A stretch of DNA of 11,713 nucleotides from an uncultured Haemophilus sp. (GTDB lineage: Bacteria; Pseudomonadota; Gammaproteobacteria; Enterobacterales; Pasteurellaceae): the NCBI GenBank assembly GCA_959600045.1, contig CAUGKJ010000017.1, positions 1 to 11,713 on the forward strand, in the 5' to 3' direction. Numbering within the stretch: the first letter of the stretch is position 1; every line of letters starts with the position of its first letter. The notes beneath the pieces were generated by a model. The model ran no database searches. It saw only the letters and a program-made list of their open reading frames with translations, and was not told where the DNA came from. The position numbers and the translations under genes were made by a program. Of the stretch, positions 1 to 7,107 are shown piece by piece.

Positions 1-1161
1 TACGCGATGGATGGATTCGATCTTCTTATTCTTGGATTTATGCTTAGTGCCATTTCGGCAGATCTTAATTTAACTCCCGCACAATCTGGCTCATTAGTCA
101 CCTGGACACTTATTGGTGCCGTGGTGGGCGGTATTTTATTTGGCGCATTAAGCGATCGTTACGGGCGTGTACGCGTATTGACTTGGACAATCGTCCTCTT
201 CGCTGTATTTACTGGTTTATGTGCAATCGCACAAGGCTATTGGGATTTATTAATTTATCGCACCATCGCGGGTATCGGTTTGGGTGGTGAATTTGGTATC
301 GGTATGGCATTAGCCATTGAAGCTTGGCCGGCAAAACACCGAGCAAAAGCCGCGTCTTATGTGGCATTAGGTTGGCAAGTGGGTGTGTTAGCGGCTGCGT
401 TACTCACCCCTGTATTGCTTCCACATATCGGCTGGCGTGGCATGTTCGTTGTCGGTATCTTCCCAGCATTTGTGGCTTGGTATTTACGTACCCGTTTACA
501 CGAACCAGAAATTTTCTCACAAAAACAGACTGCACTTTCAACCCAAAAAATATCAAAACTGGAATCTTTCAAACTCTTAGTGAAAGATAAAGCAACCACA
601 AAAGTGAGTCTTGGTATAGTGGTGTTAACTTCTGTTCAAAACTTCGGTTACTACGGCATTATGATTTGGATGCCAAACTTCTTATCTAAACAACTTGGCT
701 TTAGTTTAACGAAATCGGGTTTATGGACTGCCGTTACCGTATGCGGCATGATGGCAGGGATTTGGATTTTTGGTCGCTTAGCCGATAAAATCGGACGTAA
801 ACCAAGTTTCTTATTATTCCAACTAGGCGCGGTGATTAGCATCATCACTTACTCTCAATTAACTGATCCAACTGCGATGTTGGTGGCTGGCGCATTTTTA
901 GGGATGTTTGTCAACGGCATGATGGGCGGTTATGGGGCGTTAATGGCAGAAGCCTATCCGACAGAAGCGCGTGCAACGGCACAAAATGTGTTGTTTAACT
1001 TAGGTCGTGCCGTAGGTGGTTTTGGACCGGTTGTTGTCGGGGCGATTGTATCTGCGTACTCATTCAGTATTGCGATTGCTTTCTTGGCGGTGATTTATGT
1101 TATCGACATGGTGGCGACAGTCTTCTTAGTGCCAGAATTAAAAGGCAAAGAATTAAGCTAA
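1..1161 (+). CDS. MFS metabolite:H+ symporter, 5' end outside the window
   Basis: Inner-membrane secondary transporter of the major facilitator superfamily. The frame is open from base 1 (Tyr-Ala before the first ATG at 7), and the DGFDLL motif that normally sits in TM1 follows at once, so the true start lies upstream and roughly 20 N-terminal residues are probably missing. Counting from the ATG at 7, the TM2-TM3 loop carries the MFS signature GALSDRYGR (about residues 46-54), and a second copy, GRLADKIGR, marks the start of the C-terminal half. GIGLGGEFGIG in TM4 and a run of hydrophobic helices to the end support an intact 12-helix carrier. The DGFD and GGEFG motifs are shared with the aromatic-acid and sialate symporter groups. 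From memory it closely resembles the uncharacterised H. influenzae transporter HI_1104. Substrate unknown. The stop codon overlaps an uptake sequence and a hairpin terminator follows. Confidence 0.9.
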   Translation, partial: YAMDGFDLLILGFMLSAISADLNLTPAQSGSLVTWTLIGAVVGGILFGALSDRYGRVRVLTWTIVLFAVFTGLCAIAQGYWDLLIYRTIAGIGLGGEFGIGMALAIEAWPAKHRAKAASYVALGWQVGVLAAALLTPVLLPHIGWRGMFVVGIFPAFVAWYLRTRLHEPEIFSQKQTALSTQKISKLESFKLLVKDKATTKVSLGIVVLTSVQNFGYYGIMIWMPNFLSKQLGFSLTKSGLWTAVTVCGMMAGIWIFGRLADKIGRKPSFLLFQLGAVISIITYSQLTDPTAMLVAGAFLGMFVNGMMGGYGALMAEAYPTEARATAQNVLFNLGRAVGGFGPVVVGAIVSAYSFSIAIAFLAVIYVIDMVATVFLVPELKGKELS

Positions 1162-1168
1162 GTGCGGT
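1160..1168 (+). repeat. DNA uptake sequence core (Hin type)
   Basis: Exact AAGTGCGGT, followed by CA. Its first two bases are the last two of the MFS stop codon TAA. Such sites mark DNA for natural transformation in Haemophilus. Confidence 0.9.
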
Positions 1169-1187
1169 CAAAAAATTCAAGTTTTTG

Positions 1188-1217
1188 AAAACATCGGTGT
1201 CAAAGCCGATGTTTTTT
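1188..1217 (+). terminator. Rho-independent terminator of the MFS gene
   Basis: A perfect 10-bp stem (AAAACATCGG at 1188-1197 with CCGATGTTTT at 1206-1215), an 8-nt loop and a T run ending at 1217. It lies 26 bp after the MFS stop and separates that gene from narQ. Confidence 0.88.
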
Positions 1218-1242
1218 ATTTGTGAAAAATCAGCCAATTTCA

Positions 1243-1251
1243 ACCGCACTT
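1243..1251 (-). repeat. DNA uptake sequence core (Hin type)
   Basis: Exact ACCGCACTT, the reverse complement of AAGTGCGGT, in the gap before narQ. It is inverted relative to the copy at 1160-1168, with the terminator hairpin between them. Confidence 0.9.
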
Positions 1252-1294
1252 TATGCTAAACTATGGGCAATTTCCCTAATTTTGAAGAGTTATC

Positions 1295-2998
1295 GTGTAC
1301 GCTAAACGTTCAGTTTCTACCCGTATTGCTAAATATTTATTTGTGGTCATTATCTTCATGGGTATTATTAGCTCATTGAGTTTGCTCGTGATGGCCAGTA
1401 ATAAATCGGATGCGGAAGCCATTAATATCTCCGGTTCTTTGCGTATGCAAAGTTATCGACTATTAACGGAAATGGAACGTTCGCCGGATACGGTTGAACA
1501 GAATCTGGTGCGTTATCAACGAAGTCTCAATGCTGAGGCCTTGCTTTCTGTGCAGAATCAGCTTTTTGCACCTTCAGGGGTGAGAGAGTCCTATCAAAAA
1601 ATTCTACAACGCTGGGCGGTGATGTCCGATTTTGCTCGTGCACATCAAATCGAAAAATATCATGCTGAACTGAAAAGTTATGTACAAGATGTCGACGATT
1701 TCGTGTTGGAATTACAACGCTTTGCCGAACAAAAATGGATTAGTGCGGTTTCAGTGTTATGCGTGTCGATGTTGTTAATTTTGGCCATGGTGTCTTATGT
1801 CATTTGGTATCTAAAGCGCGAAGTGGTGAAGCCTTTAGAGCTCATGACCAAAGCCAGTATGCAAGTGCAAATGGGGCAGTTTAAACATATTCAGCTTGAT
1901 ACAGAAAGTGGTAATGAGCTTGGTGTTTTGGCGAAAGTGTTTACGCAAATGTCCTCGGAATTAGGGCGACTTTATTCACGTTTAGAAGATGCCGTTAATG
2001 AGAAAACGCAAAAATTGCGCCAAACTAACCGCTCTTTAACGACGCTTTATCAAAGCTCGCAGTTGCTTACGCCCACGAAGATTAATGATAAAATTCTCAG
2101 TCAAGTGCTCAATCATATTCGTGTTAGCGAACATTTACGCTACATTGAGTTAGAAATTTTCGGCTCAGAACATTGGGAAATTTCTTTTGGTCAAAAAGAT
2201 CCTAAACAATCACTTCAAGTCGAAGAACTTTCTATTGAAAATGAAAACTTGGCTGTGCTCTCATGGCAAGCTGGTTTGCCTTGTCCTGATCCACGCATGA
2301 TGAAAAACTTAGGGCAAATGGTGGCAAAAGCGTTGTATTCGCACAAAACGCAACGCCAGCAAGAGCAGCTCTTATTGATGGAAGAGCGGTCCATTATTGC
2401 ACGGGAATTGCATGACTCGTTGGCGCAAGTGCTGTCTTTCTTACAAATTCAATTAACGCTGTTAAAGCATAATTTGAAGAAAGAAGACGAGGAATCAAAA
2501 GAGAAAAGCATTGCAATCATTGGTGAATTTGAACAAGCCTTATCAGATGGGTATTCTCAATTACGAGAATTATTGGCGACTTTCCGTTTAACGGTACAAG
2601 AGGCGAATTTACAGGTTGCCTTGGAGCAAGTTATCGAAAGTTTACGTTCGCAAACGAAAATGCAAATGACGGTGGACTGCAGTTTGCCATCACAAAGTTT
2701 AAATCCACAAGAATTAGTGCACGTTCTACAAATTGTGCGTGAAGCAACGCTGAATGCGATTAAACACTCAAAAGGCACGCTGATTGAAGTGAAAGCCCAT
2801 ATTAATGCCGAGGGAGAATATGAAATCCTTGTGCAAGATAATGGCGTAGGGATTCCGACATTAGACGAGCCAGAAGGGCATTATGGTTTAAATATCATGA
2901 CTGAACGCAGTCGCCAATTAAATGCTCAGCTTACAATTTCAAAAGGGGAGCAAGGTGGTACGATGGTTAAAATCACGCTCCCTCACACGTTTTTTTAA
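1295..2998 (+). CDS. narQ: Nitrate/nitrite sensor histidine kinase NarQ
   Basis: Membrane sensor kinase of the two-component system that controls anaerobic nitrate and nitrite respiration; its usual partner NarP is not in this window. The 567 residues show TM1 (about 14-34), a periplasmic four-helix sensor with the P-box INISGSLRMQSYRL (43-56), and TM2 (about 149-172). The P-box includes Arg50, the position that binds nitrate in E. coli NarQ. A HAMP domain (about 173-225), a coiled S-helix (EKTQKLRQTNRSL) and a degenerate GAF-like region follow. The kinase core is of the HisKA_3/HATPase type: His373 in ELHDSLAQ is the phosphorylation site, the N box is REATLNAIKHS (482-492), the G1 box DNGVGI (515-520) and the G2 region GHYGLNIM (528-535). 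The GTG start at 1295 is preceded by GAAGAG. I could not pick a convincing promoter in 1218-1294. murB follows after 9 bp, so the two are probably cotranscribed, as remembered for HI_0267/HI_0268. Confidence 0.95.
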   Translation: MYAKRSVSTRIAKYLFVVIIFMGIISSLSLLVMASNKSDAEAINISGSLRMQSYRLLTEMERSPDTVEQNLVRYQRSLNAEALLSVQNQLFAPSGVRESYQKILQRWAVMSDFARAHQIEKYHAELKSYVQDVDDFVLELQRFAEQKWISAVSVLCVSMLLILAMVSYVIWYLKREVVKPLELMTKASMQVQMGQFKHIQLDTESGNELGVLAKVFTQMSSELGRLYSRLEDAVNEKTQKLRQTNRSLTTLYQSSQLLTPTKINDKILSQVLNHIRVSEHLRYIELEIFGSEHWEISFGQKDPKQSLQVEELSIENENLAVLSWQAGLPCPDPRMMKNLGQMVAKALYSHKTQRQQEQLLLMEERSIIARELHDSLAQVLSFLQIQLTLLKHNLKKEDEESKEKSIAIIGEFEQALSDGYSQLRELLATFRLTVQEANLQVALEQVIESLRSQTKMQMTVDCSLPSQSLNPQELVHVLQIVREATLNAIKHSKGTLIEVKAHINAEGEYEILVQDNGVGIPTLDEPEGHYGLNIMTERSRQLNAQLTISKGEQGGTMVKITLPHTFF

Positions 2999-3007
2999 GG
3001 AAAGTTA

Positions 3008-4033
3008 ATGCAAAGTTTACAACCATTTCACACTTTCAATATTCCGGCAAATGCACGTGAAATCATTGAAGCCACATCGATTGAACAAATCCAACAAGCT
3101 TGGCAAAAAGCACAAGCTGAAAATCTCCCTGTCTTATTTTTAGGCCAAGGCAGCAATATGCTGTTTTTAGAAGATTTCCAAGGTGTTGTAATTGTTAACC
3201 GTTTATCGGGTATTCAACATACAGAAGATAGCGATTACCATTATTTGCATGTTAATGGTGGCGAAAATTGGCATCAGTTGGTGGAATGGTCGCTTTCACA
3301 AGGAATTAATGGTTTAGAAAACCTTGCACTCATTCCAGGCTGTGCCGGCTCTGCACCAATTCAAAATATCGGTGCGTATGGCGTAGAGTTTAAAGATGTA
3401 TGCGATTACGTGGATGTGTTGAATCTCAATTCAGGCGAACAATTCCGCTTACAAGCAAGTGAATGTGAATTCGGTTATCGCGAAAGTATTTTTAAACACC
3501 GCTATGCGCAAGGTTATGTGATTACAGCGGTTGGATTGAAATTAGCCAAAAATTGGCAACCAATTTTAAAATATGGCTCATTAGTGAATTTTGATCCTCA
3601 AACGGTAACGGCAAAACAAGTATTTGATGAAGTGTGCCATATTCGCCGCAGCAAATTGCCAGATCCAAAAGAATTTGGCAATGCAGGCAGTTTCTTCAAA
3701 AATCCTGTGGTGAGTGTAGAGCAATTTGCGAAAATCCAAAAACAAGTTGAAAATCTACCGCACTTTCCACAACCGGATGGTTCTGTGAAACTTGCTGCGG
3801 GTTGGTTAATCGATCAGTGCCATTTAAAAGGTTTTCAAATCGGTGGTGCGGCCGTTCATCAACAACAAGCGTTAGTACTGATTAATAAAGGTAATGCCAC
3901 AGGTCAGGATGTTGTGAAGCTTGCACATCATATCCGTCAAACTGTGGCAGATAAATTTGGTGTGTATTTACAGCCTGAAGTGCGTTTTATGGGCGCAAAT
4001 GGCGAAGTCAATTCAGAGCAAGTAATTTCTTAA
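3008..4033 (+). CDS. murB: UDP-N-acetylenolpyruvoylglucosamine reductase MurB
   Basis: Cytoplasmic FAD enzyme that reduces UDP-GlcNAc-enolpyruvate to UDP-MurNAc with NADPH, the second committed step of peptidoglycan synthesis. It is 341 residues long, usual for the type I (E. coli-like) form. The FAD-binding half contains LGQGSNMLF (45-53) and [16 protein letters not shown] (110-125). Catalytic residues line up with E. coli MurB at an offset of one: Tyr157-Arg158 in FGYRES, the proton-donor Ser228 in [10 protein letters not shown], and Glu324 in LQPEVRF. AAGG across the narQ stop serves as ribosome binding site. An uptake sequence lies inside the gene, encoding Leu-Pro-His-Phe. The next reading frame opens 3 bp after the stop, which suggests an operon continuing into the broken gene at 4037. 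Confidence 0.97.
   Translation: MQSLQPFHTFNIPANAREIIEATSIEQIQQAWQKAQAENLPVLFLGQGSNMLFLEDFQGVVIVNRLSGIQHTEDSDYHYLHVNGGENWHQLVEWSLSQGINGLENLALIPGCAGSAPIQNIGAYGVEFKDVCDYVDVLNLNSGEQFRLQASECEFGYRESIFKHRYAQGYVITAVGLKLAKNWQPILKYGSLVNFDPQTVTAKQVFDEVCHIRRSKLPDPKEFGNAGSFFKNPVVSVEQFAKIQKQVENLPHFPQPDGSVKLAAGWLIDQCHLKGFQIGGAAVHQQQALVLINKGNATGQDVVKLAHHIRQTVADKFGVYLQPEVRFMGANGEVNSEQVIS
3757..3765 (-). repeat. DNA uptake sequence core (Hin type)
   Basis: Exact ACCGCACTT inside murB, read in frame as part of Leu-Pro-His-Phe. Confidence 0.88.
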
Positions 4034-4036
4034 GTA

Positions 4037-4651
4037 ATGTTTAAAAGATATGCAAATTTAGGGCAGCTGCTTTGTCTTTTGACCTTATTCTTGATCTTCT
4101 TCGGGATACTATGAGGATTAACTTATCTTACTGATACACATTATATACATTCGTATAGTAGCCATACTTTATATTGGAGTATTTTTGTTGCTTATTGTAT
4201 TGGTATTCCAATAATTCTTTGGTCGAATTCTGATGATTATTATGAATATAAAACCTTGAAATCTTCCATTCGATATAGCTCAGATAAGACAGGGCGATTT
4301 TCATGGATTAGAATAGTATTAGAGTTGATATTAACTCCACCCGTAATAGCTTTTATATTTCTAGAACCACTGTTTATGATATGTTACTCAACAGTATTTG
4401 GAGAGGAAGAAACTTCTGAAGTTGTTATTACTAGATTAGAGTACGAAAAAGGTGGGTATAGACGAAGCCCAAAATATTATGTTTATGTAACCTCAAAAGA
4501 ATATGGCGATGAGTTATTTAACTCAAAAATAGTTTATCAACAATCGTATCCAAGCATTATTTTAGTTGTGAAGAGGAAAGTATCGAAATTTGGATACATT
4601 GTAAATTATAATGATATAACAGTTAAAAAGTATGTAGGAAAGCAATCATGA
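4037..4651 (+). pseudogene. Membrane protein of unknown function, interrupted by an in-frame TGA
   Basis: I do not recognise the family. An ATG at 4037, 3 bp after the murB stop, opens a frame that runs to 4651 with a single interruption: TGA at 4112-4114 (codon 26). Ignoring that codon, the 204-codon frame is coherent: TM1 (about residues 8-25, directly before the TGA), TM2 (about 45-62, SIFVAYCIGIPIILW), a basic/polar loop, TM3 (about 91-118, ending LFMICYST), then a C-terminal domain of about 85 residues rich in Tyr, Val and Lys with likely beta strands. Its end overlaps the next ATG as ATGA, the usual sign of translational coupling. A single TGG-to-TGA or CGA-to-TGA change would explain the stop. 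After the TGA the first in-frame start is a TTG at 4256 with no ribosome binding site, which would drop TM1 and TM2, so I do not call that as the gene. The DNA is visibly more AT-rich than its neighbours and uses ATA, AGA and AGG freely, unlike murB, suggesting transfer. Confidence 0.72.
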
Positions 4652-4959
4652 ACTTTAAAGAGATTTTAGAGACTTTACCCACCATTGATCATCTAACAGG
4701 TTTAGACGTGTTAAACGGTGAAACTGTGATTCATCATATTCCGGCTGCGCCAGGTAAGCTTGGCTCGCTCCGTCTTTATCATGCGTTAGCAGAAAAATTT
4801 AACGGAAAATTAGACCGCACTTCAGCGCAGCAAGGCATTGAATGGTTTGCAGAACATGTAGAAGATGCGAAACAAAATCCAGGCAAACACCCGAATATTG
4901 ATTTATTGTTTAAAGTTGTGGCAGAGAATGTGGTTTATTCGCTTGTGCCATTAAAATAA
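4648..4959 (+). CDS. Small DUF2322-like protein of unknown function
   Basis: A soluble 103-residue protein, probably of the DUF2322 family known from Pasteurellaceae and Neisseria; the assignment is from memory of the family's look and size. No signal peptide, membrane segment or catalytic motif is visible. Recognisable stretches are NGETVIHHIPAAPGKLGSLR (residues 23-42) and a conserved-looking IEWFAEHVEDA near 64-74, in what appears to be a mixed alpha/beta fold. AGGAAA about 8 bases upstream is a good ribosome binding site, and the ATG overlaps the stop of the broken membrane-protein gene by four bases. Codon use matches murB and rpoH, unlike the gene before it, and an uptake sequence lies within it. 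No hairpin terminator follows, so transcripts may run into rpoH. Confidence 0.85.
   Translation: MNFKEILETLPTIDHLTGLDVLNGETVIHHIPAAPGKLGSLRLYHALAEKFNGKLDRTSAQQGIEWFAEHVEDAKQNPGKHPNIDLLFKVVAENVVYSLVPLK
4814..4822 (-). repeat. DNA uptake sequence core (Hin type)
   Basis: Exact ACCGCACTT inside the DUF2322-like gene, read as part of Asp-Arg-Thr-Ser. Confidence 0.88.
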
Positions 4960-5004
4960 TTTGAAAATTTTTAGTGATTAATCTGAACTTTCAATCGTTA
5001 AAAA

Positions 5005-5034
5005 CTGTCAAATAAAACAAAATTGAGGTATAAT
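5005..5034 (+). promoter_or_regulatory. Candidate sigma-70 promoter of rpoH
   Basis: A perfect TATAAT at 5029-5034, with CTGTCA at 5005-5010 (four of six -35 bases) 18 bp upstream. Transcription would begin near 5041, giving a leader of about 65 nt. The perfect -10 is the strong part of this call. Confidence 0.6.
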
Positions 5035-5042
5035 GACAACAG

Positions 5043-5059
5043 TTGTTATACAATAACAA
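5043..5059. repeat. Perfect inverted repeat at the expected rpoH transcript start
   Basis: TTGTTAT, 3 bp, ATAACAA. It sits immediately after the -10 element and overlaps a second small palindrome (ACAAC-A-GTTGT, 5036-5046). It could be a repressor operator or simply the 5' end of the leader RNA. Function not established. Confidence 0.45.
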
Positions 5060-5072
5060 ATAAGTAATGAGT

Positions 5073-5101
5073 CGGGGCCTAGCTCCGCATGCTGTGAGGA
5101 G
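5073..5101 (+). promoter_or_regulatory. rpoH leader hairpin with possible anti-Shine-Dalgarno alternative
   Basis: CGGGGC (5073-5078) can pair with GCTCCG (5082-5087) around a 3-nt loop, with one G-U pair. The CTCC of this hairpin (5083-5086) can instead pair with GGAG of the rpoH ribosome binding site (5098-5101). The two pairings exclude each other. The alternative helix is only 4 bp, so a switch is a guess. Confidence 0.35.
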
Positions 5102-5105
5102 AAGA

Positions 5106-5948
5106 ATGAATAAAGAAACTCAAATGATGTTAGTACCTCAAGGTAGCATCGAAGCTTATATTCGAGCAGCAAACGAATATCCGATGCTGACTGCAGAGGA
5201 AGAAAAAAGCTTAGCAGAACGTTTGTATTATGACGGTGATATTGAAGCAGCGAAAAAATTAGTTTTATCACACTTACGTTTTGTTATTCATGTTGCGCGT
5301 GGTTATTCAGGTTATGGATTACCGCAAGCAGATTTAATTCAAGAAGGTAATATCGGATTAATGAAAGCGGTAAAACGTTTTAATCCGGAAGTAGGTGTTC
5401 GCCTTGTATCCTTTGCGGTGCATTGGATCAAAGCTGAAATCCATGAATATGTCCTTCGCAACTGGCGTATTGTGAAAGTTGCGACCACGAAAGCACAACG
5501 TAAATTGTTCTTTAACCTACGTAAAACTAAACAACGTTTAGGTTGGTTCAATGAAAACGAAGTGGATATGGTGGCGAATGAGCTTGGCGTGTCAAAAGAA
5601 GATGTCATCGAAATGGAATCCCGTATGACTGGGGCTGATGTCGGCTTTGATTTGCCAACAGATGATGATGACGAAGCTTATGTACCTTCTTTATATTTAG
5701 AAGATAAAAGCTCAAACTTTGCGGCAGAACTTGAAAGTGAAAACTTTGAAGAACAAGCCACAGAAAAATTAGGTACAGCATTAGCTAACCTTGATGAACG
5801 TAGCCAAGAGATTATCAAAGCACGTTGGTTAGATGATGAGAAAGCAACCCTTCACGATCTTGCAGCAAAATATAATGTGTCTGCAGAACGTATTCGTCAG
5901 CTTGAAGCAAATGCACTGAAAAAACTTAAAAGTGCGGTTGATTTCTAA
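5106..5948 (+). CDS. rpoH: RNA polymerase heat-shock sigma factor RpoH (sigma-32)
   Basis: Sigma-70-family factor that directs RNA polymerase to heat-shock promoters (chaperones, proteases). The ATG at 5106 is chosen because MNKET begins the usual RpoH N-terminus and GAGGAG lies just upstream. An in-frame ATG at 5067 would add 13 residues unlike RpoH and has no good ribosome binding site. The 280 residues show sigma region 2 (about 50-120, with [21 protein letters not shown] and [12 protein letters not shown]), the RpoH box [10 protein letters not shown] (131-140) that is specific to heat-shock sigmas, and region 4.2 with a helix-turn-helix (about 248-275, [21 protein letters not shown]). An uptake sequence encodes the Lys-Ser-Ala-Val near the C-terminus. 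Regulation is probably partly at the leader RNA, as in E. coli, where rpoH translation is temperature-controlled. Confidence 0.97.
   Translation: MNKETQMMLVPQGSIEAYIRAANEYPMLTAEEEKSLAERLYYDGDIEAAKKLVLSHLRFVIHVARGYSGYGLPQADLIQEGNIGLMKAVKRFNPEVGVRLVSFAVHWIKAEIHEYVLRNWRIVKVATTKAQRKLFFNLRKTKQRLGWFNENEVDMVANELGVSKEDVIEMESRMTGADVGFDLPTDDDDEAYVPSLYLEDKSSNFAAELESENFEEQATEKLGTALANLDERSQEIIKARWLDDEKATLHDLAAKYNVSAERIRQLEANALKKLKSAVDF
5930..5938 (+). repeat. DNA uptake sequence core (Hin type)
   Basis: Exact AAGTGCGGT at the 3' end of rpoH, encoding Lys-Ser-Ala-Val. Confidence 0.88.
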
Positions 5949-5965
5949 GTCGTTTTGATAAAAAG

Positions 5966-5995
5966 AAAACCTGTCGATAATCGACAGGTTTTTTT
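5966..5995. terminator. Bidirectional terminator between rpoH and plsY
   Basis: A perfect 12-bp stem (AAAACCTGTCGA at 5966-5977 with TCGACAGGTTTT at 5981-5992) and a 3-nt loop, followed by T's on the + strand and, read from the other side, by T's on the - strand. It serves two convergent genes. Confidence 0.93.
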
Positions 5996-5997
5996 AT

Positions 5998-6597
5998 TTA
6001 TTTCTTTTTAGATTTTCCCCACATTTTATCTTCTTGGCCTCGCCATAAGCGTTGAATATTGTCGTGGTGGCGATAAATTAGTAAGCAACAAACTAAGGCA
6101 ACGGGGAAGGTAAATTCAGGTTTAAGCCACCAAACATAAAACGGTACAAGAAGTGCAGTGATAACCGCACTTAATGAAGAATAGCGACTAATTAAGAAGA
6201 CTAACAACCATGTACCTAAGGTTGAACCAGCAACGCCCCATGAGATGGGCGCAATCGCACCGAATGCGGTTGCTACACCTTTTCCGCCTTTAAACTGAAA
6301 GAAAATGGGGAAGATATGGCCTAAACACGCACCCAAGGCAACCATGCCTAATTCAAATTGCGTGAGCCCTAAATAATACCCTGCCCAAACCGGTAACATC
6401 CCTTTTAAAATATCGCAAATTAATACTGCGAGCGCCGTCCAACGTCCACCAATACGTAATACATTGGTCGCACCAGGGTTATGAGAGCCATTTTTTCGTG
6501 GGTCAGGCAAGCCTGCAACCTTACAAATCAAAATTGCACTGGAAATCGAACCCAGTAAATAAGCAAAAATCATATAAAAAAGGGCAAATAGGCTCAT
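5998..6597 (-). CDS. plsY: Acyl-phosphate:glycerol-3-phosphate acyltransferase PlsY
   Basis: Inner-membrane enzyme that moves the acyl group from acyl-phosphate to glycerol-3-phosphate, the first acylation in phospholipid synthesis. The 199-residue length is typical. The three PlsY motifs are present: a Ser-containing loop LGSISSAIL (15-23), the glycine-rich phosphate loop [12 protein letters not shown] (37-48), and [18 protein letters not shown] (93-110). RHHDNIQR (176-183) is the conserved C-terminal motif. Several hydrophobic segments match a multi-pass protein. I start at the ATG at 6597, which has GGAG 8 nt upstream and gives MSLFALF, the N-terminus remembered for HI_0266. A GTG at 6609 would add four residues and use up that ribosome binding site. 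An uptake sequence encoding Ser-Ala-Val lies inside. Divergent from folB across 97 bp. Confidence 0.96.
   Translation of the reverse strand: MSLFALFYMIFAYLLGSISSAILICKVAGLPDPRKNGSHNPGATNVLRIGGRWTALAVLICDILKGMLPVWAGYYLGLTQFELGMVALGACLGHIFPIFFQFKGGKGVATAFGAIAPISWGVAGSTLGTWLLVFLISRYSSLSAVITALLVPFYVWWLKPEFTFPVALVCCLLIYRHHDNIQRLWRGQEDKMWGKSKKK
6164..6172 (-). repeat. DNA uptake sequence core (Hin type)
   Basis: Exact ACCGCACTT on the + strand inside plsY. In the plsY reading direction it encodes Ser-Ala-Val, the same peptide as the copy in rpoH. Confidence 0.88.
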
Positions 6598-6694
6598 TTT
6601 GTGCTCCACAATCTTGATTGTATTTGAAAAACTTGTTCGTTATTTTAACCAAACTTGATAGCATAAGCCCACTATATTTTTACAGGAATGAGAG

Positions 6695-7051
6695 ATGGAT
6701 CGAATTTTTATTGAAGAATTAATCGTCTTCGCACAAATTGGCGTGTATGACTGGGAACAACAAATTAAACAAAAGCTCGTTTTTGATTTGGAAATGGCAT
6801 GGGATTGTCAAAAAGCTGCCGAAACGGATGATGTGCAATACTGTCTTAATTATGCCGAAGTGAGCCAATTTATTTTAGATTATGTTCAAGCTAAGCCATT
6901 TTTATTGATTGAGCGAGTGGCTTATGAGGTAGCAGAGCAATTACAGCAACGTTTTGGAATTTCATGGTTACGCCTCAAATTAAGCAAACCCAAAGCGGTT
7001 GCTCAAGCAAATAATGTCGGAATTATTGTAGAACGAGGCGAATTGAAATAA
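6695..7051 (+). CDS. folB: Dihydroneopterin aldolase FolB
   Basis: Cytoplasmic enzyme of folate synthesis that cleaves 7,8-dihydroneopterin to 6-hydroxymethyl-dihydropterin and glycolaldehyde; the family forms octamers. Length (118 residues) is standard. Substrate-binding and catalytic residues are in place: Glu21 in IGVYDWEQ, Tyr53 in CLNYAEV, Glu73 in LIERVAYEVAE, and the catalytic Lys98 in KLSKPKAV. AGGAATGAGAG before the ATG supplies the ribosome binding site. The gene stands alone on this strand, is divergent from plsY as remembered for H. influenzae (HI_0265/HI_0266), and ends in a terminator made of two inverted uptake sequences. Confidence 0.96.
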   Translation: MDRIFIEELIVFAQIGVYDWEQQIKQKLVFDLEMAWDCQKAAETDDVQYCLNYAEVSQFILDYVQAKPFLLIERVAYEVAEQLQQRFGISWLRLKLSKPKAVAQANNVGIIVERGELK

Positions 7052-7064
7052 TCGCGGAAAATTG

Positions 7065-7107
7065 ACCGCACTTTGGAAATATCAAAACAAAGTGCGGTTC
7101 ATTTTTT
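7065..7107. terminator. Terminator built from an inverted pair of uptake sequences
   Basis: ACCGCACTTT (7065-7074) and AAAGTGCGGT (7089-7098) form a perfect 10-bp stem with a 14-nt loop, then six T's (7102-7107) that run into the last codons of the convergent CDF gene. Both arms carry exact uptake cores (7065-7073 and 7090-7098). Paired uptake sequences acting as terminators are known in Haemophilus. Confidence 0.85.

Noticed and set aside
1741..1749. Uptake-sequence-like TAGTGCGGT in narQ
   Set aside because: One mismatch to the core; not counted as a site.
4112..4114. TGA read as selenocysteine
   Set aside because: Haemophilus has selenocysteine machinery, but the following bases are AT-rich and form no stable SECIS-like hairpin, and the codon lies at the end of a membrane helix in no known selenoprotein type.
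4256..4651. A free-standing 131-residue gene starting at TTG
   Set aside because: There is no ribosome binding site, and the coding signal continues upstream in the same frame through a clear membrane helix to the TGA at 4112 and the ATG at 4037. It is the tail of a broken gene.
5067..5105. N-terminal extension of RpoH from the ATG at 5067
   Set aside because: The 13 added residues are unlike RpoH, that ATG has a poor ribosome binding site, and GAGGAG directly precedes the ATG at 5106.
6598..6609. GTG start of plsY four codons upstream
   Set aside because: It would overlap the GGAG site that fits the ATG at 6597, and PlsY normally starts MSLF in this group as I remember it.
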